Source of the DNA: Chrysomallon squamiferum
Lineage: Eukaryota > Mollusca > Gastropoda > Neomphalida > Peltospiridae
Reading direction: 5' to 3'
Length of the DNA: 25,000 bases
NCBI GenBank assembly: GCA_012295275.1
Contig: CM022665.1
Span: 43,766,152 to 43,791,151, forward strand
Shown: positions 1-9,600 of the stretch, one piece after another
How positions within the stretch are numbered: the stretch's first letter is position 1
How the letters are laid out: each line of letters starts with the position of its first letter
Made by a program: the position numbers and the translations under genes
Notes under the pieces: generated by a model
The model's input: the letters and a program-made list of their open reading frames with translations, nothing else
What the model was told of the DNA's origin: nothing
Databases searched by the model: none

Positions 1-470
1 AACCAACCATTGTACTCAACGCTCTTCCCCTTCTTCAACCCGTCTCCGCGCACACAAAACCCGTTTGCTGCACCAAAACGACGCCTTTTTCAACGCCTCA
101 TTGCCCTGTTTGGTTCCGCTCGAACACGCGCGCGCGGAAACGAAAACAATTTTACTGCACCATTCTCAGCAAATTGCTGGATTTCTCGAAACATTTAAAA
201 GTTTGCGGTGGGGGAGGGAGGCAGGCGGGCGGTGCTCGTAATCGCGGGAGTTTTTGCACGGCTTGGAAACATTATCATTTGCAATATTAGCCGACAAATT
301 TTATGGGAAAGTGAATCGATAAGATCGCGCGGAATAGATGAAAGAACGTCAAAGCGGACGACACGTAACGACAACAAAGGAGAGCGCGCGCGCGCACGCG
401 GCGGTGATCGGAAGCAGACGAAGACACACGACTGACGTCACTGGTTGGTGGCAGACGATTTCGGGGAAAA
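1..470. other. CpG-richer non-repetitive flank
   Basis: No recognisable gene. The stretch has noticeably more CpG than the surrounding DNA, including CG-alternating runs near 127-135 and 383-395 and a G-rich patch at 208-232. A perfect CRE lies at 433-440. Short open frames here have no familiar motif. The composition would fit a regulatory island or the edge of a neighbouring gene, but nothing proves it. Confidence 0.4.
433..440. promoter_or_regulatory. perfect cAMP-response element (CRE)
   Basis: The palindrome TGACGTCA lies in a CpG-rich island. CREB/ATF proteins bind this 8-mer. No adjacent TATA box or start is evident, so a role in any particular gene is inference. Confidence 0.3.
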
Positions 471-563
471 AAAAGAAAAAAAAACTAGAAAAAAAAAAGT
501 TGCAAGACGAATTAAAAGAAATGGCCTGGACGAATTTATCTGTTATATATATATATACTGACA

Positions 564-630
564 GACCAATATGGGAAAAGTGAGAGACGAATATGGGGAA
601 GAGTAACAGATAAATATGGGAAATATAACA
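564..630. repeat. three-copy 22-bp minisatellite
   Basis: Three consecutive units of 22-23 bp begin at 564, 586 and 609 and share the core AATATGGG followed by an A-rich stretch. A fourth, decayed unit may follow from 631. It is flanked by a (TA)n run at 544-557. Confidence 0.6.
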
Positions 631-681
631 GGCGAAAAAGTAACAGAGGAAAATGTTAATAGAAATCAAAACGGATACCTT

Positions 682-690
682 AAAATAATA

Positions 691-754
<64 letters not shown>

Positions 755-802
755 CAACAACAGTAGTACTACTGCTACTATTATTAATAAAAAATAATAA
801 TC
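682..802. repeat. compound AAT/AAC/ACT trinucleotide repeat with central palindrome
   Basis: (AAT)n passes into a few AAC units and then into the perfect palindrome AGTAGTACTACT (762-773). It leaves through ACT and ATT units, so the two flanks are roughly inverted relative to each other. Confidence 0.75.
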
Positions 803-896
803 ATTATTATATAATAAAAATAATAGGAAAATAAAACAATATATTTTTCAGCTAATTCACTTTGCAAGCAATCAATCTTTGTTTCTACAATAAAAG

Positions 897-1034
897 TATT
901 ATTATTATTATCATCATCATCATCATCATCATCATTATTATTATTATTATTATTATTGTTGTTGTTGTTGTGGTTGTTGTGGTTGTTGTTGTTGTTGATG
1001 TTGTTAATGGTGGTGGTGGTGGTGTTGGTGTTAT
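897..1034. repeat. compound trinucleotide tract ATT-ATC-ATT-GTT-GGT
   Basis: About 140 bp of in-phase trinucleotides. The repeating unit changes by one base at a time: TTA, then TCA, back to TTA, then TTG, then TGG. Hydrophobic or asparagine-rich open frames across it are artefacts of the repeat. Confidence 0.85.
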
Positions 1035-2018
1035 TTTTCTTATCACACACAAAACGTACATTAAAAGACCTCTCTCGCACAAAACCACAGTAACACTGTA
1101 ACGATTAGTCTTATTTCGTACGCACAACTGGATTTCCAATTCGCAAAACAAAAAAAAAAAAAACCTATTAAACCATCACAAAACACCTCAAAGAAAATGC
1201 GGACAAAAAAAAAAAAAAAAACACCGCGAAGAACCACAACCAAACAACAACAGAAAGTCACAAATCGACACCCTCCCTTCCCTGTTGAGCGTCATCATGT
1301 TTTGAACATCGTTTTTTTTTTTTTTTTTTTTTTTTTAAACCAACAACAGTGTCAAAGACGGGAATGCCAATATCCGAGCGGTGTCACTATCAATTTGCTT
1401 CAACGATGACAAACTGCTATTTTCAAACTCTTAGCAAGAATTCTTCTTCTTTTTTTTTTTTTTTTTTTATTGTGTTAGTGTCAAATAGTCAAAGCCCTGT
1501 TTTAGGTGTCTGACTTGTGTGTATTTATTATTTCTACGAAAGAGATAGTTGGGGTTTTGGGGGTTTTTTTTTTTTTTTTTTTCTCTCACAACAAGGTGAT
1601 TTAGGAGTAGGAAAACTTCTCTCAAATCAACGACTCGTCTGGTCGAGTCATTACAGCGGCCACCGCGAAGTCGTCGCTTTGTGCTTGCGAGGGTCCAAGC
1701 ACGCCCGACGTGGACTCGATGAATTTCTAAATGTACGAAATAAAAATGTAAATGTAACGCGGTTTATGGAATGGTACGCACTATAAAAATCTTGTCTTGT
1801 GATGCAAGTTTACACATACAGACACGAACAAAATGAAGTACATTTTCATTAGTTTTAAAAAAATAATAATAAAATAAAAAGGTTTTCCTTTCCCGGATTC
1901 TAATATGTTTTTTAGCAAATACAAAATATTTTTCTCTTAAGTATATTTTTATTAGTGTAAGAAAAGGATTTGTAACTGTGATACTGGTAAACCATGAAGT
2001 CTGTTTTGAATAGTTTTT
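1035..2018. other. intergenic, A/T runs and unique sequence
   Basis: No gene recognised. It contains A runs at 1149-1163 and 1205-1219 and T runs at 1312-1336, about 1451-1469 and 1565-1582. The unique part, 1600-1800, is richer in CpG. It holds a small hairpin (GACTCG 1632-1637 with CGAGTC 1644-1649) and a TATAAAAA-like string near 1783. A 21-bp stretch at 1697-1717 has a close relative at 4670-4690. Confidence 0.4.
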
Positions 2019-2045
2019 GTTATTATTATTATTATTATTATTTTT
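2019..2045. repeat. (TTA)n microsatellite
   Basis: About eight TTA units followed by a short T run, in otherwise unique AT-rich sequence. Confidence 0.75.
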
Positions 2046-3055
2046 AAGTGCTTTCGTATTTCATTTTTCGTGTAAGATTTTACATAGCGAATTTCTGTTG
2101 TATATAAAACCGAAGGCAGAGCGATTTGGGACACTTTATGACGTTAAACATGGGCATAAATTTCACAATTTACCTTTATGAACAAAAACAAAAAGGTAGC
2201 GCGGAACTGGGTTGCTAGTGCACGGCAAAGTCTTGTTTTGAATATTTTCCATATATATATATATCCCAAAGATTTAAGAACGATTGTTATGAATGTATAT
2301 AAACCGGATAGTGAATGAGATGATACTAAGTCTAGATAAACTGAGTCGGTTAGTCAAGTAACAGGCAACATGAATAATCCAGCTCGGTTCGGTTTTTCTA
2401 CAGAACTGTTTCCAGTTACTTCTCTTCTAATCGTTTATAAAGGATTACAGTATTATTTTAAAAAAAAATTGTTACCCATGAGAAGGTAAACCGAAAAAAT
2501 TTCTTCCCGCTAATCTAAAATTGTAGTTATTTGCATGAATTCAATCCGTTTTTTTCTTCTTTTGTGGTTTTCAAAAAAACAGAGCGGCGAATTAAAAAAA
2601 TAATTTCGAGAACGTCAACTAAATAAAACTCTATATATATACACTTTCCAAAGATTCGATCTCGTTATCTGCGGTTCGAAAGGCATTTGACTTAACCTCA
2701 CTGACACGGACGTCTGGTCGCCCAGGTTGGATTAGAAGTGACACGGAACGCCGCCATTGCGGCTGGTGAATCCAGTGTGCAGATAAATGTCACGTGTCTA
2801 AAATATTTTTTTAAATTGCTCTTTGACCTCTGCGGTGGGGAGGAACAATGGAACCACGATTACAAGTGACACGAGTTGTCTACCTTTCAGTAACATTACG
2901 TGTCACTCTGTCAATGAGTTTATCTTCGTTGAGCATACGTAAAATAACACATCAGATGAAGTTAGTTCACGAAGTAGATTTGTTATTCGTTTGTGTTAAG
3001 CCGTCTTTAAAATGTACGTGAACGTGAGTTTGTTTTCAGAACAGATTTGCAGATA
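2046..3055. other. unique AT-rich intergenic segment
   Basis: No gene recognised. Short TA runs occur near 2251-2265 and 2633-2642. The 2640-2910 part is more GC-rich and contains several copies of a TGACACG motif, listed separately, and a 5-bp hairpin (GCCGC 2750-2754 with GCGGC 2759-2763). Confidence 0.4.
2702..2905. promoter_or_regulatory. cluster of TGACACG motifs
   Basis: The 7-mer TGACACG occurs at 2702, 2739 and 2867, and in inverse orientation at 2899-2905. A related GTCACGTGTC containing the E-box CACGTG lies at 2789-2798. Four copies plus a variant in about 200 bp exceeds what background composition suggests. The factor is unknown to me and the regulatory role is inference. Confidence 0.3.
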
Positions 3056-3082
3056 AATATATATATATATATATTATGATTT

Positions 3083-3171
<89 letters not shown>

Positions 3172-3216
3172 TAAATACTCACACGCGCGCGGAACACACA
3201 CACACACACACACACA
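3056..3216. repeat. compound microsatellite (TA)n-(CT)n-(TA)n-(CA)n
   Basis: (TA)n at 3056-3075, (CT)n at 3087-3134 passing directly into (AT)n to 3167, then (AC)n at 3194-3216 after a short CG-alternating spacer. Confidence 0.9.
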
Positions 3217-3250
3217 AAGATACACAGACTCATACATCAGATGACTGGTA

Positions 3251-3271
3251 CATTTATTTATTTATTTATTT
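3251..3271. repeat. (ATTT)n microsatellite
   Basis: Five tandem ATTT units in unique sequence. Confidence 0.8.
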
Positions 3272-3652
3272 ACACACCCTTCTTCGTTTCTCTATTTATA
3301 CAAGTCAGCTTACAAGGTAGACTCAGAATATTTTCCTAGGAGTTTCGCCCAAGTATCATTTTCATGTTTTATAAATGTTAAATTACAGTGCAGATCAGTG
3401 CATACAGGTTGACAAATTCAGGAAGAACAGAGGGTGTGTAAAAAAAAAAAAAAGGAAAAAAAAAGAAGCGAAAACAAGAGTAGAAAATTCACAAAATACA
3501 AAGATCTCGCAATGTTTGAGATTTCATTTCAAGACATTTGGTTTCCACGTGAAATAAAAAAAAAAAAAAAAAAAAAAAAAAAAGATGACGAAATTTCTTG
3601 ATAGCAATCTTCCCAAATCTCAATGTAAACTGATACAAAACACAAACAGTCA
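3272..3652. other. intergenic with A runs
   Basis: No gene recognised. It holds A-rich tracts at about 3439-3465 and a 28-base A run at 3556-3583. Confidence 0.4.
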
Positions 3653-3782
3653 CCGTTATTTCTCCAATACGTTAACAAACGTAACTGGACTTCTTTTTTT
3701 TTTTTTTTTTTTTTTTAAAGAAATTTACTTTTTACCCCCGCCGTTAATTCTTCCAGTACTTTAACAGATGTAACGGGACTTT
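3653..3782. repeat. diverged 40-bp duplication separated by a T23 run
   Basis: 3653-3692 and 3741-3782 align along their whole length with roughly 80% identity; both start CCGTTA and end in GGACTT. A 23-base T run (3694-3716) and about 25 bp of other sequence lie between them. Confidence 0.6.
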
Positions 3783-4040
3783 AAACCCTTCGAGTGTCTT
3801 CTGTGATAATTGCTGTAATATTTTTACAATACTAGATTATAATGAAGGTATTTACGTTTGACTCGGAGTTATGATAATACGGCTTGCGTCCGAAAAGACG
3901 AGCTTGTATCAACATGATCAAACGAGCGCGAAAAAACACGTGTGTCGATTCACGTGTTTGCAATCATCTCTGTCGAGAGTTCTTAACAAACAGTTAGTGT
4001 GTTCGTACCCTTTCAGTTTTGTTGTGTAATTAGGAGGAAT
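3783..4040. other. unique intergenic segment with paired E-boxes
   Basis: No gene seen. The notable element is a perfect 9-bp inverted repeat, AAACACGTG (3934-3942) and CACGTGTTT (3951-3959), with an 8-nt spacer. It places two CACGTG E-boxes 14 bp apart. Confidence 0.45.
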
Positions 4041-4440
4041 GAATTGTGAATGAGTTAAAAGAAGAAATAAATAAGTTACGGACGAATGAAGGAATGGAAT
4101 GGTAAATGGAACAAAGAATAAATAAATAATAGATGAATGAATGAATGAATGAACGAATGAATGAATACTTTATACTATAATAAACTTTATATAATTATAG
4201 TCAAAAAATAAATAAAAATAATAAAATAAATAAATAAATAAACACAATAACAAAAATTAAATTAAAATTAAAAATAAAATTAAAATTAACATTAAGAATA
4301 AAATATATAAATAATTAATTAATTAAATAAATAAATAATGAATGAATGAATGATAAACGAATTAAAGAACAAATAAATAACAGATAAATAACAGATAAAT
4401 AAATAAATAAGTAAATAAGTAACAAATAAACGAAAAATAA
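4041..4440. repeat. degenerate AATG/AAAT tetranucleotide tract
   Basis: Low-complexity DNA built from AATG units (about 4132-4167, 4338-4352) and AAAT units (about 4204-4250, 4316-4340, 4370-4420), with an AAATTA-rich middle part. No gene. Confidence 0.85.
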
Positions 4441-4953
4441 TTGGAGGACTGATTAACAGTAAAAATATTTTGAATTAAAAAACGATGGAACGAATGTCGG
4501 GCAGAAGAACGAATTAATAATTATACTGATAAGTTTCTGAACACCAAAAAACAGAAGCATATCGTAATTAACCTTCAGTCAGCACTGAAGAGAGAGGGGG
4601 GAGTACACTGATCCACAGGTGGGGGGGCGATAACTCTGTAACAACATTCTTCCAAGAAAGAGCCTGCTGAAGCACGCCTAACGTGGTCTCAGTCTGTAAG
4701 ACCACGTCATAAAGACAAGCGAAGTTTCACTTGATTAAGCTGACATGTTTTTATTGCCCGCTGGGGTGAGAGAAAAAAAAAAAACCCGCCCAGGTGACCC
4801 ATGAGATAAAAAGTTAAACCGATCTCCCGAGTTAATGAGGCGAATAAATCCTCTACATTAGTGAAAAGTGATGTGTAATTTTCTGGAGGTATTTCGGTAC
4901 TTCCAGGTGTATTGCGGTTCTTTGTGGCAAACAGGCTGCGATTCCTCCAAGTG

Positions 4954-4954
<1 letters not shown>
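4441..4954. other. unique intergenic segment with a 9-bp hairpin
   Basis: No gene recognised. ACGTGGTCT (4681-4689) and AGACCACGT (4699-4707) form a perfect 9-bp stem with a 9-nt loop. TTCCAAGAA (4650-4658), a TTCNNNGAA palindrome of STAT type, lies just upstream. A 12-base A run is at 4773-4784. Confidence 0.4.
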
Positions 4955-4990
<36 letters not shown>

Positions 4991-5029
4991 CAACATAATT
5001 GTTAATTTTTTTTTTTTTTTTTTTTTTTT
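4955..5029. repeat. T36 and T24 homopolymer pair
   Basis: A 36-base T run (4955-4990) and a 24-base T run (5006-5029) separated by 15 bp. These are among the longest homopolymers in the window. Confidence 0.9.
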
Positions 5030-5081
5030 CAAAGATGTATGTGAAATGTGTACAGTTGAACTTGTTATAACAGGCCGCACA

Positions 5082-5083
<2 letters not shown>

Positions 5084-5143
<60 letters not shown>
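5084..5143. repeat. (AG)n microsatellite
   Basis: About 30 uninterrupted AG units, then a few ACAG units. Confidence 0.9.
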
Positions 5144-5152
<9 letters not shown>

Positions 5153-5314
5153 TATATGTTTATCGCGTAACTGTGTTTTTACGTGATTGAGTGCACTGTA
5201 CGTGTTTATTTATTATCTCATAAATTAACTCTTTTTTCTCTTTCTTGTCTATATAAACACAAGAAAAGCTAATTAGACAAGAATAACAACAATAAACATT
5301 CTCTTCCTGAAATA

Positions 5315-5347
5315 GAAAATAAATAAATAAATAAATAAATAAATAAA
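5315..5347. repeat. (AAAT)n microsatellite
   Basis: About eight AAAT units within an A-rich strand that continues to about 5430. Confidence 0.8.
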
Positions 5348-5519
5348 AGAAGAATAAAAAGAAAAGAAAAAAAAAAAGAAATAAGGAAAAATGAGAAACA
5401 AAATAAAATAAAATGTGAATAAAGATAACACAAAAATATTAAATTTGGTTACGTTATCTTCGAGCACGAGGGACGGGGGAAAAAAAAAAAAAGAAGAAGA
5501 AAAAGCAACAACTCAGTCT

Positions 5520-6060
5520 GGCTAGACGTAGTGCGAACCCAAACACGCTCTCTTATTACTTTCGGTTCAGCCGGTGAAAGAAAAGATAAGAAAACAAAAC
5601 ACAACAAAACACTACCACGTGTAATAAATTTAGCCAAAGCGCAGAAGAGACGTCGACTCGACGTAATGACACCCAATGACGTCACTCGTCTGAAGCGCTT
5701 CGCGAAAACACGGGACTTGAAGAAATGTAAACACGACTTCGCGTTATGTCAGAAGAATTACCTTTGCCTTTGAAACGGACGAAGACGGCGACTGTTTTTG
5801 TCCCCATCTCGTTGTTTTTGCGTCCACCCGATTACAAGAAAGCAATATGTTTGCGCAGGCTCGGCAGCATCTCGGAGAATGTTTGTCCAATGTGCATCAA
5901 ACGTGCGAAGGACCGTTTCGCTTCGTAAGACAAACAAAAACGTTACTCAATCGCGTTTTCACCGAAACCGCTGCCCCTTTGTAAATAAACAAGCCTTTAC
6001 GAAAATTCTTTTTGTATTCAGACTGGTCTGTGCTTTGCGATGTCCCTCTGAAAGGTCTGG
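5520..6060. promoter_or_regulatory. CpG-richer island, candidate regulatory region
   Basis: About 540 bp of repeat-free, CpG-rich sequence about 5 kb upstream of the zinc-finger gene. It contains a 15-bp palindrome (5650-5664), a CCAAT box overlapping a perfect CRE (5673-5684), and a CACGTG E-box near 5614. Small open frames run through it but show no recognisable domain or codon signature. It could be a distal promoter, an enhancer or a non-coding exon. Confidence 0.3.
5650..5684. promoter_or_regulatory. palindrome plus CCAAT/CRE composite
   Basis: ACGTCGA (5650-5656), a central C, and TCGACGT (5658-5664) form a perfect odd-centred palindrome. Nine bases later CCAAT (5673-5677) shares its T with TGACGTCA (5677-5684). 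NF-Y and CREB/ATF sites are commonly paired in promoters; that these are used is inference. Confidence 0.35.
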
Positions 6061-6078
6061 AAGCAATCTGTTAAAGGT

Positions 6079-6096
6079 TTTTTTTTTTTTTTTTTT
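6079..6096. repeat. T run
   Basis: A homopolymer T tract of about 18 bases at the downstream edge of the CpG-richer island. Confidence 0.8.
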
Positions 6097-6200
6097 ATGA
6101 TTTCCCATGAGTCGTCAGAACAATCTATCAACCAATCAAACCACTTTCTGTACAGTTAACAGATATTCCTAATTAGCTGCAGCGTGGTAAAAAAAAAGTC

Positions 6201-6254
<54 letters not shown>
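6201..6254. repeat. (TTA)n microsatellite
   Basis: About 18 uninterrupted TTA units. A T/A-rich stretch with ATT units follows at about 6328-6375. Confidence 0.9.
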
Positions 6255-6255
<1 letters not shown>

Positions 6256-6540
6256 TTTGGTGGAAATGTTTTGAAGAATTTGATTCTTGCTGTATGGTGA
6301 ATTATGTAACTGTTTCAGGAGAAACTTTTATTTATTTTTTTTTTATTTATTTTTATTATTATTATTTTTTTTTTAGCGATTTTATTTAAAGTTAATTTTG
6401 TATAAGAATTTATAGTGGAAAGAGACTGAATTTGTAGCTCACACGCACGCACACACATACACACACTAAGACACACGTACTTGCTATAGAAATGCCATAC
6501 AAACACAAAATATATAAATATATTTAATAAAAGCCAAGAA

Positions 6541-6594
6541 GTATTAAATAATATTTTTTAACGAGAAAGTATTAAAATTTTTTTTAACGAGAAA
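6541..6594. repeat. two-copy tandem duplication, about 27 bp
   Basis: 6541-6568 and 6569-6594 both begin GTATTAAA and end TTTTTTAACGAGAAA. They differ by a 2-bp deletion and a few substitutions. Confidence 0.65.
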
Positions 6595-7037
6595 CCTAAT
6601 CGAATAATATCTCATAATAAACTCTTTTTATTCTGTTTCATGTCCTATTTCAGTGCAGAATTAATCATCTTTTATATAAACTCACTGCCACTAACATATA
6701 ATTACGCTTCTGAAAAGATTTATATTAACTGCGACATAAAACATTTAAAAGTAAATAAAAACACATCTTCTATATCTTTAAACGAAATAAAATGAATTTT
6801 TCCCATGGCCGTATCTGGCCACACAGGAAGTGATGAAATGCGCAAGCGCCTTTTTCTGATAATCTTTGACCTCTTCTCCCCCCCACTCCATGACGCGCAC
6901 CGATACTGTACCGTCACTTTTACGTTTCTTGAATCAAAAATATTTTACGACAATTAATAAAACGACAAACTGAATTATTTTTTATTTTTGCAGTTTCAGG
7001 CCAAAACGCTTGAAAGTAAAAATCTAGACGAATATGA
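6595..7037. other. unique intergenic segment
   Basis: No gene recognised. The 6800-6915 part is less AT-rich, with an ETS-like CAGGAAGTG near 6822, but shows no start, splice site or domain I can defend. Confidence 0.35.
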
Positions 7038-7242
7038 CCAAAATAATAATAATAATAATAAAATATATATATAAATAATAATAATAAATAATATTAAAAA
7101 AAAAAATTAAAGTAACATAAAGTAAAATAAAATAAAATAAAATAAATAATAATAGTAATATTAAGAAGAAGAAGAAGAAGAAGAAGAAAAAGAAAGAAAG
7201 AACGAACAGAAAAACAAGATAATAATAAAAAATAAATAAATA

Positions 7243-7292
<50 letters not shown>

Positions 7293-7345
7293 GAAGAAGA
7301 AGAAGAAAAAGAAGAAGAAGAAGAAGAAAGAAACACAAAGAAAAG
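7038..7345. repeat. AAT/AAG/AAAT low-complexity block
   Basis: About 300 bp made of AAT units (7041-7060, 7246-7290), AAAT units and purine-only AAG units (about 7164-7190, 7291-7330). The long isoleucine/tyrosine/leucine open frames on the minus strand are repeat artefacts. Confidence 0.9.
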
Positions 7346-7490
7346 CAGTATAAATGAATATGAAATAGTGTCAACACGATGTATTATTATTATTATTATA
7401 TTTAATTACAAAATTAAATTAAAATTACGAATTATTAACACAATTATTATTATTACACGTAAGAAAAGCAAAACAAACTCAAAAACACGT

Positions 7491-7650
7491 TTTTTTTTTT
7501 TTTTTGAACACAACAACAAATAATTCATTAATTAACACGCAATTTCTCACACGATGCATTAAAAAAAAAAAAAAATTTTTTTTAAAGTTTTCGTATCGGA
7601 ATTTTTTTTTTACAAATAATTCTAATTAATTAACAGCGCACAATTTCTCG
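7491..7650. repeat. duplicated cassette with T-run prefix
   Basis: A T run followed by a 35-40 bp unique stretch (7516-7550) recurs about 96 bp downstream (7612-7650, again preceded by a T run). Shared strings include ACAAATAATTC, ATTAATTAACA and CAATTTCTC. An A15-T8 block at about 7561-7583 separates the copies. Confidence 0.55.
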
Positions 7651-7682
7651 TAAAAATTTGTCTTTTTTTTAAAAAAAAACCG

Positions 7683-7709
7683 GTGTGTGTGTGTGTGTGT
7701 GTGTGTGTG
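7683..7709. repeat. (GT)n microsatellite
   Basis: About 13 GT units. Confidence 0.9.
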
Positions 7710-7738
7710 AATCAGAACATTATTAAAACACGGTGGAC

Positions 7739-7762
7739 AAAAAAAAAAAAAAAAAAAAAAAA
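7739..7762. repeat. A24 run
   Basis: Uninterrupted 24-base A homopolymer just upstream of a CpG-dense segment. Confidence 0.85.
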
Positions 7763-7854
7763 TATCTGAACACTTGCGCACTCGCGCATGTGGCCAATTA
7801 GTGACTGAGTAAAACACCGCAACACACCTGTCAGAAAAAAAAACACTTGATAAA

Positions 7855-8060
7855 TTACTCCGCGCGTAACGCGCACTGACAGCGCGAGAGCGCGTGAGAA
7901 TCTCGCGCGGCCCGCGTGCCTTGTTTTCCGGCGCGGGCTTTTATCGCTTGCCTCATCGACAAAAGAAATGAAAAACATATTCCGATTGAGTCAGAGGAGA
8001 GAGCGCGCGCTGGAAGACACCGCTAGTCGCAGATACTCATCTAGAAAACAGAGGCATTCC
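7855..8060. promoter_or_regulatory. CpG-dense segment with hairpin and AP-1 site
   Basis: The 7857-7945 part is among the most CpG-dense in the window. GCGCGAGA (7882-7889) and TCTCGCGC (7901-7908) form a perfect 8-bp stem with an 11-nt loop. TGAGTCA (7987-7993), an AP-1 heptamer, follows. The density suggests an unmethylated regulatory site, but no start or exon is visible. Confidence 0.3.
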
Positions 8061-8107
8061 CACGGCTTAAGAAGTAACGCGGGATTTTTATTTTTACTTT
8101 TTTTCTC

Positions 8108-8161
8108 TTTTTTTTTTTTTTTTTTTCTCTTTCTCTCCTCACTCTCTCTCTCTCTTTCTCT
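8108..8161. repeat. pyrimidine tract (T run plus CT units)
   Basis: A T run of about 19 bases at 8108-8126 followed by CT-rich sequence to 8161. Confidence 0.8.
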
Positions 8162-8285
8162 CACATGCTTTTAAGGTTTCTGTGGCTCTGGATGTCAATC
8201 ACAGAAGAATATATGGTTTTCACAAAGCCGATTACCGTTACCGATGTTTTCGCCCGAATTCCCAGCCTCGTTTTCGCTCACATGA

Positions 8286-8288
<3 letters not shown>

Positions 8289-8322
<34 letters not shown>
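8289..8322. repeat. T34 run
   Basis: Uninterrupted 34-base T homopolymer in otherwise unique sequence. Confidence 0.9.
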
Positions 8323-8441
8323 CTTAGCGCATCGTTTTACTGGTGATCGGTTGCAATTATATGACTTGTTGAAAAGAAATAAAAGTTCGCTTAACCAAAG
8401 CAATCAAACCAGTCTATTGGGAGAAAGGGTTTTTCTGGGAC

Positions 8442-8478
<37 letters not shown>
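8442..8478. repeat. (GAT)n microsatellite
   Basis: Twelve GAT units. The methionine run in the forward frame is a repeat artefact. Confidence 0.9.
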
Positions 8479-8679
8479 CAACGTCTTTTTGAGGGGGGGG
8501 AGAAAATATAGAAAAGAAAATAAACTAAAACGTTGCTGATGACGAAGCTGTGTTGATTTAATGGTAAACATCAGCGAGGATGCAGTTACATTGTGGGAAG
8601 CTGACTTGATTATCAACATGTGTGTTTGTTGTGTGTTTGAAATCATGCCGTTTGTGATGATGATGCTGATGACTCTATG

Positions 8680-8712
<33 letters not shown>

Positions 8713-9454
8713 GCGCGCGGTTCCACTTCTTCTCGCGTTTTCTCGCGTTCTCTCGCTCTAAACGAGGTTTTCTATCGTGGGAAAAATCTTGGACCGATAA
8801 CGCTTTGTGCGTGCAACGTCGAATCTCAGTCAGTTATCTAATTCTCGCTGTTTATCAGTCGAAGTGTGATTATTTTTCGAATGCTTCTGTTTTAGCTCTC
8901 TCTCTCTCTCTCTCTGCCAAACAATACTGGAAGATAAATGGACGAGACGAAAATGAGTATTTATAAGTAAAAATATGTTTTTTTTTACGCTGAAAGGCTG
9001 AGTTGAAAGATGTAAATATTAGTGGAACCGTTATCAGAAACATGAAATTAAAATAAATATTTCTCTTGTACGTTTTTTTTTTTTTCTTACGAGAGAGGTG
9101 GGGGGGAGAGAGAGAGAGAGAGAAAAAAAAAATTAAAATTGTTTTAAAATAGTTTTGTGACACCTTTTGTTTGTGGGAACTGATTAGAATGTAAAAAGGA
9201 TTTAAATATATTTATAAATCGTTTTAATTTACAAGACATACACATAGGCATATACAAATAATTTTATGCATATAATTTTAATTATACATATATCGTGAAC
9301 AATTTATAATAAAACGTTCTAATGCTTATACCAAAAGAGATTAGATACTCATTGTCTCTTGCATCAAAATGATATCTTTACAGAAATCAATGTCAACACC
9401 TATAATATTTATATTATTTTTATTTATTCACTTAATTATATTTCTTCTTCTACT
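8479..9454. other. intergenic with short CT/GA tracts
   Basis: No gene recognised. (TC)n occurs at 8686-8712 followed by a CG-alternating stretch and three TCTCGCG-type units to about 8760. (CT)n is at 8897-8914, a T run near 9073-9085 and (GA)n at 9103-9123. The 8760-8860 part is CpG-richer and unique. Confidence 0.45.
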
Positions 9455-9600
9455 TTATCTGATTATTATTATTATTATATCATTATTAAACAGAAACTGC
9501 GAGAGAGAATCGGATATTCTGTTATTATTTTGTTATTATTATTATTATCATTATTATTATTATTATTGGTAGTAGTAGTAGTAGTAGTAGTAGTAATCGT
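9455..9600. repeat. compound (ATT)n-(TAG)n trinucleotide tract
   Basis: ATT units at about 9463-9480 and 9519-9568 pass into about eight TAG units (9570-9595). Confidence 0.85.

Noticed and set aside
2673-2680. GGTTCGAA as a Pol III B box of a tRNA or SINE
   Set aside because: No A box at a suitable distance and no cloverleaf can be folded around it. An ATTCGAATCC near 23050 also fails, because its flanks do not pair as a T-stem.
5531-6100. Protein-coding gene in the CpG-rich island
   Set aside because: The overlapping open frames are short, sit in several frames, lack splice logic and show no recognisable motif.
7024-7377. Isoleucine/leucine/tyrosine-rich open frames taken as membrane proteins
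   Set aside because: They are translations of AAT/AAG low-complexity DNA. The same holds for frames in the tracts near 784-1151, 18355-18714, 19921-20139, 21519-22288 and 24620-24916.
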